Source: Caulobacter sp. UNC279MFTsu5.1
Lineage (GTDB): Bacteria; Pseudomonadota; Alphaproteobacteria; Caulobacterales; Caulobacteraceae
DNA length: 64,000 bases
Assembly (NCBI RefSeq): GCF_900114015.1
Contig: NZ_FORN01000009.1
Coordinates: 62,001 to 126,000, forward strand
Reading direction: 5' to 3'
The translations under genes and the position numbers were made by a program. The notes beneath the pieces were generated by a model. It worked only from the letters and a program-made list of their open reading frames with translations, ran no database searches and had not been told where the DNA came from. Below, piece by piece: positions 34,917 to 44,543 of this stretch. Numbering within the stretch: the stretch's first letter is position 1; each line of letters opens with the position of its first letter.

Positions 34917-36367
34917 AGACGACGGCGCCCACCCCTTGCGCAGGCGCGTCCGACGAAGCGGGCCAGACCTTGGCGGAGCTCGTGCGAAGCGTCACCGGCG
35001 GCCAGCTGCGCAGCAAGCGGCCTTTCTTGATCGCAGACGATCTGGAGACCCAGTTCCTGCGCGCCGGCTGGCCCGCGGGCCAGTCCTTCGGCGGCGAGGC
35101 CGCCCTCGCCGAGCGATACGATGTGGGCCGCGATGTTCTGCGAGAGGTCGTGCGCGTGCTGGAAGGTCGACGGCACGCCCGCATGCGGCGTGGGCCCCAA
35201 GGTGGTCTCGAAGTCATCCGCCCCGACCTGGAAGACCTTTGCGGCCGCCTCAACGGCTATGCCTATGTCTCCGAACTCGATCGTGTCAGCGTCCTTGAAA
35301 CCTGGACGATCCTGATGGCGGTCGCGGTGCGGCTGCTGTTCTCGTCAGCGCAAACGCCCGTTGCGGCCAGGGACCGGCTGGTCGCGCTCTTCGCGCGGCC
35401 GGACCTTAGTCTGCGCGGGCTGGGAACCGACCTGATCGCCGCGAGCGCCAGTCCTCTGCTGGCCGAGCTGGGCGCCTGCGTCGCCAGCCTGCTACCGCGC
35501 TCGGCGAACACTGCGCTCGAGGCGGAATGGTGCGGGGCGCCCTGGCGACGCATCGCTTTCGGCCTCGATGCCGCGGCCTGGCTTGATTGGATCCACCAGG
35601 TCCAACTGCCCTGGACCCAAGCCCAGGTGGGCGAGGCGTCGGACGAGCGTCATGTCGATCCGCCCAGCGCGCCTCCAGACCAAAGTTTCAAAGCTCAGGC
35701 GATGCAGGTGGTTCACAGCCTGATGTCGACCACGCCGCCCCACGTCTGGAACCGTGGCCACCTGATCGGCAACGAATTCGACCTGGCCGATCGGTTCGGC
35801 GTCGACAAAAGCATCATTCGCCAGGCCATCCGCCTGATGGAGGACGCCGAAACCGCCGTGGCGCTGCCGGGAAGGGGCAGGGGCCTTGTGACCCGCTTGC
35901 CCAGCACCGCGCCGCTCAGCCGGCTCTTCTGCGCCTATTTCGTGGCCCACGGCCTGGATGAAGCAGACGGCGAGCGGGTCTTTGGCGCCCTGCGCATTGA
36001 ATGCGCCGGTCTGGCCGCCGATCGCGCCGATCTCGATGACCGGATCGCGCTCTTGCAACTGCGCGAAGACCTGGGCGACTTGCAGGGGCCTTTGCCGGTG
36101 GCGGTGCTCCAAAGCTTCGAGCGTTTCCAGCAGCATGCCGCGCACAACATTCTCCTTGGCCTCTGCATCGACAGCGTCAAGGCGTTCATGACCTGGCGCA
36201 TGGATCGCCAGCTTGTCGCGCCTGAAGCCGTGACCCGCCTTTACCGCATGCACACTCAGCGGGTGGTTCGGGCGATCTGCGCTCAGGACAGGGCTGGCGC
36301 GATGGTCGCCGAGCAAGCCAAGCTCGAAGGCCTGGCGCGAGCGCGCAAGGCGAGCCTCGGCTCCTAG
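34913..36367 (+). CDS. tandem GntR-type regulator with two winged-helix domains
   Basis: A 484-residue protein containing two GntR-like DNA-binding domains in one chain. The first has EAALAERYDVGRDVLREVVR near 61-80; the second has NEFDLADRFGVDKSIIRQAI near 285-304. Each is followed by a helical region resembling an FCD-type effector domain. Ordinary FadR/GntR regulators are about 240 residues with one such unit, so this is a fused pair. A second protein of the same design is at 55,444. The gene overlaps the MFS gene by ATGA and is likely the local regulator of this cluster. Confidence 0.78.
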   Translation: MKTTAPTPCAGASDEAGQTLAELVRSVTGGQLRSKRPFLIADDLETQFLRAGWPAGQSFGGEAALAERYDVGRDVLREVVRVLEGRRHARMRRGPQGGLEVIRPDLEDLCGRLNGYAYVSELDRVSVLETWTILMAVAVRLLFSSAQTPVAARDRLVALFARPDLSLRGLGTDLIAASASPLLAELGACVASLLPRSANTALEAEWCGAPWRRIAFGLDAAAWLDWIHQVQLPWTQAQVGEASDERHVDPPSAPPDQSFKAQAMQVVHSLMSTTPPHVWNRGHLIGNEFDLADRFGVDKSIIRQAIRLMEDAETAVALPGRGRGLVTRLPSTAPLSRLFCAYFVAHGLDEADGERVFGALRIECAGLAADRADLDDRIALLQLREDLGDLQGPLPVAVLQSFERFQQHAAHNILLGLCIDSVKAFMTWRMDRQLVAPEAVTRLYRMHTQRVVRAICAQDRAGAMVAEQAKLEGLARARKASLGS

Positions 36368-36684
36368 AAACACAACGCGAGAACGCAGGGGCGACAATGA
36401 CGTCGGACGTCGCGGCTTGGCCAGGATCGCCTCACTCATTGACTGAAGCGAGGGCTTGCGGTCGTCGGTGGCAGCGGCCTGCAACGGGGGCGGTCCGAAT
36501 AGACAGCTCACGCTCGGACTGACGGCCGGTCGAAAACGCCCAGGCGGAGATTGGAAACGGTCGTCGCGAGCGGTGTTTCTGAGATTGAAGGTCTGACCCG
36601 GCTTGTCGATCGTCTCTACCTCTTGCGGTGCGAGATCCTCGCGGTCACGCACCGCCTGCTTCAGCTCAAGTCGAACAGTCGAGC
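36368..36684. other. gap between convergent genes
   Basis: These 317 bases lie between the ends of the GntR-type gene (+) and the aldehyde dehydrogenase gene (-). No protein-like frame is apparent and I see no clear terminator with a T-tract. Confidence 0.45.
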
Positions 36685-38133
36685 TCAACTGGTGACGAAC
36701 GAGATGTGTTTGTGCTCGATGAAGTCTTCCAGCACCGCCAGGCCGCGCATGCGCCCCAGACCGCTCTGCTTGAACCCGCCCTCCTCGAACTGATCCGAGA
36801 GCGCCGCCCAGCCATTGATCCACACCGTGCCGGCGTCAAGCGCCCTGGCCATACGGACCTGGCGATCCAGATCGCGTGACCATACGCTGGCGGCCAAGCC
36901 ATATTCGGTGCCATTGGCTAGCGCGACGGCCTGGGCTTCGGTGTCGAAAACCTGCATCGCCAGCACCGGACCGAAGACTTCCTGCTGAACGATGTCAGCC
37001 TGGTTATCCGTCACTTCCAGCAGCGTGGGGCGATAGAATGCGCCCTTGGCCAATTCGCCGTCCGTGACCGGACCGCCCCGGACAATCGCCTTCGCGCCGG
37101 CGGCGATCGCGGCCTCGACCATGCGGTCGACCCGCTCGACATTGGCCTTGTCGATCAGTGGGCCCATCTCGGATGCAGGGTCGGAGGCTGGACCAACGCG
37201 GACGGTCGACAGCGCCTCGCCCAGCGCCTGAGCAACCTTGGCGGCGACGCCGCGCTGCACCAAGAGGCGGCTGCCGGTCATGCAGAATTGACCGGAGAAC
37301 ACCGTCAACGCCGCCACGGCGGTGGGCGTCACCGCATCCAGATTGGCGTCGTCGAACACGATCAGCGGCGTTTTCCCGCCCAACTCCAGTCCCAGGCGCT
37401 TGACCCGTGGCGCAGCATTGGCGGCGATGGCCCGGCCCGTGGCGGTGCTGCCGGTGAAGCTGATCGTGGGCACTTGCGGTGATGCGACGATCGCTTCGCC
37501 CGCCTGCTGGCCTCCGGTGATGAGGTTCACCACACCCGCAGGAAGACCCTTGGTGGCGGCGATGATCTGGGCGATCAGGTGGTTGAGCTGAGCGGTCTGT
37601 CGCGGCAGCATGATCACCGCTGTGCATCCGGCAGCCAGAGCCGGCGCGAGGGAACGGGTCACCAGGGCGCACGGGGAGTTCCACGGCGCGATGATGCCGG
37701 CGACGCCCACGGGCTGCTTCAGAGTCAGCGATATCTGCCCCGGCGCGCGTTCCGCCGCGCGGCCAGCCTCCGTCAGCGCCAGCGCGGCGTTATAGCGAAG
37801 GGTCTGCGGCGCGATGCCGATCTCGATCTGAGCATGGAGGTTCACTTTTCCATTTTCGAGCCCGGTCAGCGCCACCAGTTCGTCGAACCGAGCTTCGAAC
37901 GCATCGGCCATTGCGTTGAGGACGCTGGCCCGAAGGCGATGATCGTCCTTCCAGCCAGTGTCGGTGAACGCCCGGCCGGCGGCCGCGATCGCAAGGCCCG
38001 CTTCGGCCGCTCCCGCAAGACTATACGTACCGATGACGTCTCCGGTGGCCGGATCGAAGCTTTCGCCTGGCTCGCCGGCGTCTATCCATTCGCCACCGAT
38101 CAGGTGCAATGCCTTCCTGTCATTTCGCGCCAT
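36685..38133 (-). CDS. aldehyde dehydrogenase, copy 1
   Basis: A 482-residue NAD(P)-dependent aldehyde dehydrogenase from the ATG at 38,133 (minus-strand Shine-Dalgarno GGGAG). Key positions are the APWNSP loop (149-154), FTGSTATG, catalytic-base Glu250 in LELGGKTP, and nucleophile Cys284 in GQFCMTGSR. The usual VVLKPA segment that contacts the cofactor ribose reads VIMLPR here, so the conserved lysine is replaced. This may alter cofactor binding. It probably oxidises the aldehydes released by the carotenoid-oxygenase-family enzyme. A shared regulatory motif lies about 90 bases upstream. Confidence 0.88.
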   Translation of the reverse strand: MARNDRKALHLIGGEWIDAGEPGESFDPATGDVIGTYSLAGAAEAGLAIAAAGRAFTDTGWKDDHRLRASVLNAMADAFEARFDELVALTGLENGKVNLHAQIEIGIAPQTLRYNAALALTEAGRAAERAPGQISLTLKQPVGVAGIIAPWNSPCALVTRSLAPALAAGCTAVIMLPRQTAQLNHLIAQIIAATKGLPAGVVNLITGGQQAGEAIVASPQVPTISFTGSTATGRAIAANAAPRVKRLGLELGGKTPLIVFDDANLDAVTPTAVAALTVFSGQFCMTGSRLLVQRGVAAKVAQALGEALSTVRVGPASDPASEMGPLIDKANVERVDRMVEAAIAAGAKAIVRGGPVTDGELAKGAFYRPTLLEVTDNQADIVQQEVFGPVLAMQVFDTEAQAVALANGTEYGLAASVWSRDLDRQVRMARALDAGTVWINGWAALSDQFEEGGFKQSGLGRMRGLAVLEDFIEHKHISFVTS

Positions 38134-38221
38134 GTAAGTCTCCCGCCCGATCGGGCAACGGCTCTCGATGCCGGCCATTGCTCTTTGTTGATCTGCTGGT
38201 GACACAGGACCCGAAGGCGCA

Positions 38222-38240
38222 CGCCTAAACTAGACGTAGG
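38222..38240 (-). promoter_or_regulatory. shared motif copy 2
   Basis: On the minus strand CCTACGTCTAGTTTAGGCG lies 89 bases upstream of the aldehyde dehydrogenase start, oriented towards that gene. It keeps the GTCTRGTTTA core of the shared motif. Confidence 0.55.
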
Positions 38241-38250
38241 AAAACCCGAT

Positions 38251-38274
38251 CGGGCGGTCGACACTGACCGCCCG
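38251..38274. other. perfect hairpin between divergent genes
   Basis: CGGGCGGTC and GACCGCCCG form a 9-bp perfect stem with a 6-base loop, close to motif copy 2. There is no T-tract. It could be a protein-binding palindrome or part of the 5' leader of either divergent gene. The remaining bases to 38,585 hold no convincing gene. Confidence 0.4.
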
Positions 38275-38585
38275 CGCCCCAAGCCCAAGGGACGCGGAGG
38301 CGCGGCGTTGCTCAACGCGCCAAAGCTGACGCCGTGGGGCGATGGATCCGCAGCGTTTCGCGACCCTAGACGGCGCGGGTCAACCTCTTCACCCCGTTGT
38401 CGAGCGCGGCAAGACCGCGCGCCGAAGCCAGGCGTTATGAGCCGTCGTGCGCGCTGCCGCGACGGCTTCGAGGGCTTGGCCCCGGGGCGCCAGGTCGTCG
38501 GGCCCGAGGCGCGGTGCGCAGTGCCACCGTCTGGTTTTTACCCGCAGCGGCGCCATCGGTTGAGGTTTCAATCAGGAGAGAACGC

Positions 38586-39413
38586 GTGCAGGGGATCGAC
38601 ATTGGCGCAGGACCTTCGGCGGTCCTCCGTTCGCGGGCGGCGCTGTTCCTCGAGCAGAGGCTGTCGGGGAAAGCCTCTGACGGGGCGCTCCGTCACTCGC
38701 TGAACAATCGGCTGCTGAGCCCAGGTCAGGCGCCGCTGATCGAAGACATCCTGAGCCTGCAGATGTTCGATGATCCGGCGCAAGGGCAGGTGGCCGTCTT
38801 CGGCGCGGCGCAGATCGCTGGGACGCCCACGCCCTACGCCCTTCGCCTGATGATCGCAGATGACACCGTCGTCGAGGTCGAGGAGATCATCAGCTCGGCC
38901 CGCCACGGGCACTTCGCCGACGTTGACCAGCTGCTCAAGCCCGACGTGCTCTACGAGGCCCCCGTTCCGGCTCACCGGGCCGTCGATCGAGACGGATTGC
39001 GGCAGGCCGCCGACAGCTATTGGCAGGCGCTCGAGGAGAGCGACGGCAGCCTGGCGCGCTTTGCCTATCGCTGCGACCGCTATGACAACGGCAAGAAGAT
39101 CACCAACAACCTGTCGATCCTGCTGTCGCAGGACGCTGCGGTGCATACGCCCGCCAGCTGCATCAACGCCACCCGGCCGGCCCGCCCGCTGGCGCGCAAC
39201 CGGCGCTTTCCTGTCCTGGACACACGGCTGGGGGTGGCGGTGAGCTTCGTCCTGGTCGACTTCCATCCCGCGCCCCATATCGATCGGCCCGATTGCGGGA
39301 CCTTCTACATGGCGGGTCTTTTCAAGATCAGCGACGGGGAAATCCGCAGCCTTGACGAGATCCGGGAGATCATCCCGCTGGGCGCCGAAGAGGTCTGGAC
39401 GACGTCGTCCTAA
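38586..39413 (+). CDS. DUF8021-like protein, copy 1
   Basis: A 275-residue protein from the GTG at 38,586, preceded by CAGGAGAG; a longer upstream frame is arginine-rich and unlikely. Conserved stretches are VVEVEEIISSARHGHFADVD, YRCDRYDNGKKITNN, and RRFPVLDTRLGVAVSFVLVD. The order of these blocks resembles the DUF8021 family, where the last part has an NTF2-like fold. Function is unknown. A clear paralogue lies at 44,544. In both places the gene is adjacent to an acyl-CoA-dehydrogenase-fold monooxygenase, suggesting a joint role. Confidence 0.65.
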   Translation: MQGIDIGAGPSAVLRSRAALFLEQRLSGKASDGALRHSLNNRLLSPGQAPLIEDILSLQMFDDPAQGQVAVFGAAQIAGTPTPYALRLMIADDTVVEVEEIISSARHGHFADVDQLLKPDVLYEAPVPAHRAVDRDGLRQAADSYWQALEESDGSLARFAYRCDRYDNGKKITNNLSILLSQDAAVHTPASCINATRPARPLARNRRFPVLDTRLGVAVSFVLVDFHPAPHIDRPDCGTFYMAGLFKISDGEIRSLDEIREIIPLGAEEVWTTSS

Positions 39414-39430
39414 CCGCCGTCTGGTTTAGG
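39414..39430 (+). promoter_or_regulatory. shared motif copy 3
   Basis: CGCCGTCTGGTTTAGG begins right after the stop of the DUF8021-like gene and lies 50 bases before the start of the flavin monooxygenase. It matches copy 1 over CCGTCTGGTTTA exactly. Confidence 0.55.
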
Positions 39431-39479
39431 CTGACCCCCGCCTTACGCTCCTGGCCAAACAGCTTTGGGAGGTTTGGCC

Positions 39480-40769
39480 ATGACGACCGCAAAGAAAGAC
39501 AGCGCCATCCACGAGTCGCCACTGTCGACCGAGGTGGGGCGGAAGATCCGCGATAAGGTCCGCGCCCTGCGGCCGCTCATTCGCGAACATGCGGCCGAGG
39601 GGGAAGCGCTAGGCTGCTTGCCGCCCGCCACCCTCAACGCCCTGGCCGAGGCCGGGGTCTTCAATATTTCGGCGCCGCCGGCGTTCGGCGGCCCCGCCTT
39701 GGGCGCCCGCGATCTGGCCGAGATTGTCACAGAGGTCGCCCGCGGCGACGGCTCGGCCGGCTGGACGACGATGATCGCTTCGGGTTTTGCCCGCGTGTTC
39801 CTGACCTTCCCGGACGCGATCGTCGCCGAGGTCTACGCGGCCACCCGCGACTGGCGCGGTCCCATTGTCGCCAGCGCCTCGCTGTTTTCCGAGCGCATCC
39901 AGCGCGCGCGCAAGGTCGAGGGCGGCTATGTCGTCGAAGCCGGCGGCAAGTGGGGCTTTGGTAGCGGCTGCAAGCACGCGGCCTTCCTGGTCGTGGGCGT
40001 CCAGGTCGACGACGTGCGCGGCATGGTGCTGCTGGAAAAGGGCCAGTACGAGATCCTCGACGACTGGAAGGTCATGGGTCTTTCAGGCTCGTCGAGCAAC
40101 AGCGTCACCGCGCCCAACGACATCTTCGTTCCCGAGGGCCGTTTCGCAGACCTGGCGCATTTGCCCGACAAGCTCAATGGGCTGCGCCAGCGGTTCTCGG
40201 GCCTTGGCTATCAGCTCGATGGCCTGGGCCTCATGCTGATCGTGGCCATGGAGACCATGGCCATCACCCTGGGCATGGCCCAGGGCGCCTATGACTGCTT
40301 CGTCGAGCAGACCGAGAACAAAAAGCCCTTCAACCTGCCTTACGACAGCTTGGCCGCCACGCCGTCCATCCAGGTGGCCGCCGGCAAGGCCCGCGCCATG
40401 ATCAACGCCGCCCAGGCGCTGATCTTCGCACGCGCCGATTACATCGACCGCAAGGCGATCGCCGGCGAAGGCTTCGAGCCGGCCGAAGAGGCCGAGATCA
40501 TGATGGACTTCGTCCATGCCGGGAATGTCTGCGGCGCGGCCATCGATCTCATCCAGCTCACCCTGGGCTCGGCCACCGTCAGCCTGAAAAACCCCATCCA
40601 GCGGTTCGCGCGCGACACCCGCGTGGCCCTGACCCACGGCTCGACCCGGCTTGATCCGTCGGCCGAGATCAGCGGCCGCCAGCAGCTAGGCCTGCCGCCG
40701 TTCGCGGCCTTCGCCGCCGCGGTCCCCGGCGTCGATAAGGCCCAGCGCCAGGCCTCCGAGGCCGCCTAA
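39480..40769 (+). CDS. acyl-CoA-dehydrogenase-fold flavin monooxygenase, copy 1
   Basis: A 429-residue member of the acyl-CoA dehydrogenase fold group that works as a reduced-flavin-dependent monooxygenase (HsaA/DszC-like). Supporting features are PLIREHAAEGEALGCLPPAT, DGSAGWTTMIASGF, WGFGSGCKHAAFLVVG, the WKVMGLSGSSSN flavin-contact region, and the C-terminal LTHGSTRLDPSAE. Such enzymes hydroxylate aromatic or related substrates using FMNH2 or FADH2 from a separate reductase; a candidate reductase is at 49,825. The ATG at 39,480 has GGGAGG upstream. A diverged paralogue is at 45,353. Confidence 0.8.
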   Translation: MTTAKKDSAIHESPLSTEVGRKIRDKVRALRPLIREHAAEGEALGCLPPATLNALAEAGVFNISAPPAFGGPALGARDLAEIVTEVARGDGSAGWTTMIASGFARVFLTFPDAIVAEVYAATRDWRGPIVASASLFSERIQRARKVEGGYVVEAGGKWGFGSGCKHAAFLVVGVQVDDVRGMVLLEKGQYEILDDWKVMGLSGSSSNSVTAPNDIFVPEGRFADLAHLPDKLNGLRQRFSGLGYQLDGLGLMLIVAMETMAITLGMAQGAYDCFVEQTENKKPFNLPYDSLAATPSIQVAAGKARAMINAAQALIFARADYIDRKAIAGEGFEPAEEAEIMMDFVHAGNVCGAAIDLIQLTLGSATVSLKNPIQRFARDTRVALTHGSTRLDPSAEISGRQQLGLPPFAAFAAAVPGVDKAQRQASEAA

Positions 40770-40812
40770 TCCTTTTTCCAAGACAGCGTCCGCAGCGGCG
40801 CGAAGAGGTATC

Positions 40813-41610
40813 ATGCAACTGGAACTTACCGGCAAACGCGCCCTGGTCACGGGCAGCAGCTCAGGGATCGGGCGATCCATCGCCCTGCAGCTAGCCGCCG
40901 AAGGCGCCGAGGTGGTCGTCCACGGCCGCGACGAGGCGCGCGCCAACAAGACCGCCGACGAGATCACCCAGGCCGGCGGTCGCGCCTTCGTCGTCCTTGG
41001 CGACCTGATGGAGGCCGACCAGGCCAAGGCCGCCGTCGAGAGGGTCCGGGCCCTGGGCGGGGTCGATATCCTGGTCAACAACGCCGGCGGCCGCCATGGT
41101 GGCTGGGAACGCAACGGATGGATGGGCGCCGGCGGCGACAACTGGATCGCCACCTATAAGCAGAATGTCATTTCGACCGTGACGCTGATCGAAGGCCTGG
41201 CGCCGATCATGATCGAGCGCGGCTGGGGGCGCGTGCTGCAGATCGCCAGCGCCATCGCCATCCATCAGCCGCCCAATTTCCCCGACTACCAGGCCGCAAA
41301 GGCCGCGGAGATCAATCTCTCACGCTCGTTCTCGCGCAGCCTGGCGGGCACGGGCGTCACCTCCAACGCCATCAGCGCCGGGATCATCCATACGCCGGGA
41401 TCCGACGCCGAGATCGCCAGCATCGCCAAGGAGGTCGGCATGGCCGGCGACTGGCAGGATAACGAGAAAGAGATCGCCCTAGGGGTCTTCCGTCAAACCG
41501 TGGGTCGCATAGGCCGGGCCGAGGATATCGCCGCGGCGGTCTGCTTCCTGGTCAGCCCCCGGGCGGACTTCATTACCGGCGTCAATCTCGTCGTCGACGG
41601 GGGGATGTGA
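40813..41610 (+). CDS. SDR-family oxidoreductase
   Basis: A 265-residue short-chain dehydrogenase/reductase. The cofactor motif is TGSSSGIGRS near residue 14, NNAGG follows, and the catalytic YQAAK motif lies in NFPDYQAAKAAE. The N-terminal part after the first strand has HGRDEARANK, which suggests NADP preference. It lies 43 bases downstream of the flavin monooxygenase and just before the TonB-dependent receptor, so it is in the same run of genes. Confidence 0.88.
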   Translation: MQLELTGKRALVTGSSSGIGRSIALQLAAEGAEVVVHGRDEARANKTADEITQAGGRAFVVLGDLMEADQAKAAVERVRALGGVDILVNNAGGRHGGWERNGWMGAGGDNWIATYKQNVISTVTLIEGLAPIMIERGWGRVLQIASAIAIHQPPNFPDYQAAKAAEINLSRSFSRSLAGTGVTSNAISAGIIHTPGSDAEIASIAKEVGMAGDWQDNEKEIALGVFRQTVGRIGRAEDIAAAVCFLVSPRADFITGVNLVVDGGM

Positions 41611-41622
41611 CCTCGGCAGTAG

Positions 41623-41638
41623 CGCCGTCTAGTTTCGC
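41623..41638 (+). promoter_or_regulatory. shared motif copy 4
   Basis: CGCCGTCTAGTTTCGC lies 56 bases before the start of the TonB-dependent receptor, in the same orientation as the gene. It differs from copy 3 only at the purine position and the last core base. Confidence 0.55.
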
Positions 41639-41693
41639 GGCGGCGCTGCGCCAAACTCTCCGGATAACAAATAAAAACCTAGGGAGGGGTACC

Positions 41694-43772
41694 ATGAAGT
41701 ACCAGAAAACCTTGCTAACCGCGGGTCTGGCTTTGGCGGCGTGCAGCTCGGCCATGGCGGAGACGGCCGCGCCGGCGGCCGAAACGGCGAGTGCGCAGGC
41801 GCCAAGCTCGAACGTTGTGGCCGACATCATCGTCACCGCCGAACGGCGCGACAGCACCGTGCAGAAAACCGGCGCCACGATCAGCGTCCTGGGCGGCGAC
41901 GAGCTGGTCAAGCGCGGCGTCGGCTCGCTGAATGACGCGCTAAGCAACGTCCCCGGCGTTTATCTGCAGGTGAACAACAAGGGCGCCAATGTCGACATCC
42001 GCGGCGTCGGCACGGGGCTGGACTCGGCCGCCGGCGATCCAGGCGTCAACACCAATATCGACGGCGTCTACCTGCGTCAGGCGAGCACGATCGTCTCTGG
42101 CCTCTATGATGTCGCCCGCGTCGAAGTGCTCAAGGGACCTCAAGGCACGCTCTATGGCCGCAACGCCACCGGCGGCGTGGTCAATATCCTGACCAACGAC
42201 CCGGGCTATGAGTTCGGCTACAGCGGGTCGCTGACCGTCGGGAACTACAACCTCATTCGCTCCGAGGGGGCCTTCAACATCCCAGTCTCTTCGCAGCTGG
42301 CCCTGCGCGCGGCCTTCGGCAGCGAGTCCCATGACGGCTACCTTGACACGGGGCAGGACGACGCCAAGCGCTTCGCCGGACGGCTCAAGCTGCTCTGGGA
42401 GCCGACCTCGACCTTCGATGTCCTGGCCGGCGTCTCCTATGCGCACGAGGGCGGCGTCGGGCCTGGCTCGGTCCTGGCCACCGAGCCCGAAGGTTCCCGT
42501 CACGCCGTGGTGAGTCACCAGCCGGCGGGCACGCTCGACCAGGATTTCGTCACGGTGTTCGGCAAGGCCGAATGGGACGCCGGCCCCATTCGGGTGACCT
42601 TCCTCCCGACCTTTTCGCGCTATGTCTACGACTACACCGGCACCAACTACAGCATCTATTCGCAGCAGCGGGCCCGGGAAAACCAGACCACGACCGAACT
42701 GCGCTTCTCGTCGAGCCGCGACGCCAAGGTCCAGTGGGTCTCGGGGCTCTACTACTTCCACGGCGACCTGAGCAACTACGCCAACCTGCCCGATTACGGC
42801 GTCATCAACGACCAGCCCAACCTGGTGACCAAGTCCTACGCCGTCTTCGGCGACATCACCGTTCCGCTCTCGGACCGGCTGCGCTTGGGCGGCGGGCTTC
42901 GCTACACCGCCGACCGCAAGAGCCAGATCGGCACGCTCGTCTCGGGCGGCGGCGTCACGGTCGGGCCGTTCGACGGCAAGCTGCGGTCCAACGCCGTCAA
43001 CTATCGGATTGGCGTCCAGTACGACCTGGCCCAGGACGTGATGCTCTACGCCACCCACGCCACGGGCTACAAGGCGGGCGGCTTCCTCCCCGACCAACCC
43101 GGCTATGACACCTATAAGCCCGAGAAGCTTCGCTCGGTGGAGGCCGGGATCAAGAGCCGCCTGTTCGACGGGCGCCTTCAGCTGAACCTGTCGGGCTTCC
43201 ACTACAGCTACGACAACTACCAGACCTCGACCCTGGGCCTGGCGCACTACGGCGGCCTGAGCGCCCTCGTCTTCAACAGCCAGGGAACCACCAAGATTTA
43301 CGGCGCCGAGCTCCAGGCCATCTATCGCCCGACCGAGCGCGACCAGTTCGAGCTGACGCTCTCGCCGATGAAGTCGAAGTTCGGCGCCTTCGTTATTCCG
43401 GCCACCCCGGCCAGCGCCATGATCGACGTCAGCGGCAAGCAGCTGCCGCACGCGCCCTCCTTGAGCGGCATGGCGGCCTATCAGCATGAATGGCGCCTCC
43501 AGGCTGGCTCGCTGACCGGACGCATCCAGACCAACTACTCGTCGAAATACTTCACGGAGTTCACCCAGGCCGCCTACAGCCAAAGGCCTAGCTATACGCG
43601 CACGGATCTCAACCTGACCTACTCGGCCGATGAGAGCCGCTGGTCGGTCGGTCTCTTCGTGCGCAACCTCGAGGACGCTTGGATCGTCAGCCTCAAGGCC
43701 AACACCGCCGTCGGCGATTACGGCCTGCAGCCGCCGCGGACCTTTGGCCTGACCTTGAACGTGAAGGGCTAG
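41694..43772 (+). CDS. TonB-dependent outer-membrane receptor, copy 1
   Basis: A 692-residue outer-membrane receptor from the ATG at 41,694 (Shine-Dalgarno AGGGAGGGG). The signal peptide is MKYQKTLLTAGLALAACSS. A TonB-box-like segment (ADIIVTAERRDSTVQKTG) precedes the plug, which includes DVARVEVLKGPQGTLYGRNA. A 22-strand-type barrel ends in a terminal aromatic-rich pattern (RTFGLTLNVKG). It probably imports a bulky hydrophobic or glycosylated substrate for the pathway. A second receptor on the opposite strand lies at 46,708. Confidence 0.88.
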   Translation: MKYQKTLLTAGLALAACSSAMAETAAPAAETASAQAPSSNVVADIIVTAERRDSTVQKTGATISVLGGDELVKRGVGSLNDALSNVPGVYLQVNNKGANVDIRGVGTGLDSAAGDPGVNTNIDGVYLRQASTIVSGLYDVARVEVLKGPQGTLYGRNATGGVVNILTNDPGYEFGYSGSLTVGNYNLIRSEGAFNIPVSSQLALRAAFGSESHDGYLDTGQDDAKRFAGRLKLLWEPTSTFDVLAGVSYAHEGGVGPGSVLATEPEGSRHAVVSHQPAGTLDQDFVTVFGKAEWDAGPIRVTFLPTFSRYVYDYTGTNYSIYSQQRARENQTTTELRFSSSRDAKVQWVSGLYYFHGDLSNYANLPDYGVINDQPNLVTKSYAVFGDITVPLSDRLRLGGGLRYTADRKSQIGTLVSGGGVTVGPFDGKLRSNAVNYRIGVQYDLAQDVMLYATHATGYKAGGFLPDQPGYDTYKPEKLRSVEAGIKSRLFDGRLQLNLSGFHYSYDNYQTSTLGLAHYGGLSALVFNSQGTTKIYGAELQAIYRPTERDQFELTLSPMKSKFGAFVIPATPASAMIDVSGKQLPHAPSLSGMAAYQHEWRLQAGSLTGRIQTNYSSKYFTEFTQAAYSQRPSYTRTDLNLTYSADESRWSVGLFVRNLEDAWIVSLKANTAVGDYGLQPPRTFGLTLNVKG

Positions 43773-43898
43773 GCGCCGCCGAGCGCGTCGGACCGGGGGA
43801 ATACTGCCGGCCCGACGCCCTTGGTTCTTGCGTATGCCTTCCTCGCGACCCCTTGCCCGGCCTTGCCGCCCAACGGTTGAGCCTCGCGGAAATCTGAT

Positions 43899-44051
43899 AT
43901 GAAAGTTCTGCTGTTGAGCCTGATCTTGGCTTTGGTCATGACGGACGCGCCGCGCCCGTCCCATGAGGGCGCTGTGGTCGTGAGCGGCCATGAGGGCCCG
44001 CCAGTCTATGCCGCTCGCGACACCTTCGCGGCGTTGGCGCAAATGCGCTGA
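43899..44051 (+). CDS. possible small exported protein
   Basis: A 50-codon frame. The start MKVLLLSLILALVMTDAP is a short signal-peptide-like segment. The rest, SHEGAVVVSGHEGPPVYAAR, contains a repeated HEG element. The Shine-Dalgarno is weak. It sits downstream of the receptor gene on the same strand, in an otherwise empty gap. Confidence 0.4.
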   Translation: MKVLLLSLILALVMTDAPRPSHEGAVVVSGHEGPPVYAARDTFAALAQMR

Positions 44052-44543
44052 CGTTACGCCGGCCGCCCCACCGGGCTTCGAGAGGGCGCTCCGATGAGCC
44101 GCGCCCTTGGTTGAGAGAAGGGCGCCTCGACCGAGAGAAGGGCGCGCCTCGCGGAGCAAGGTTCCTTCGGTCGCGTCGATCCGTTTTCCAGAGATCCAAC
44201 ATTGCTATCGCCCCGGCGACGAGGTTTGGCGGATTCCTCCGGGGGGCAAGCGGCCCGGCGCGGAGTCGGGGTTGGCGTGGCTACAAATTTCCGATTTGCC
44301 GCCTTCACCGGAAGGTCCGCCGTGCCGGTCGGCCCCCGGCCGCCAGCGTTCAAGGGGGGACCTGACGTGCGCTTAGCGGCTTAGTCAGGGCTTCGCGGCG
44401 CACATCAGTGCGCCTTGGTCATCGCCTTGATGATCTGCGCCGTTCAGCGAGAGCCGTCGATTATGCGGCGTCCATCGCGCATCCGTCTTCACGCCGCGTG
44501 AGCGCGAGAACAGCGCCTTAAGTGGGCTGAAGGCTTCGCCTTC
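44052..44543. other. gap between convergent units
   Basis: These 492 bases hold no convincing gene. GAGAGAAGGGCGC occurs twice, about 25 bases apart, near 44,115-44,150. No clear terminator was found. Confidence 0.4.

Noticed and set aside
41940..44159. A 739-codon frame on the minus strand opposite the first receptor gene
   Set aside because: Its composition mirrors the high-GC coding strand of the receptor, which has a signal peptide, plug and barrel motifs. The minus-strand product has none.
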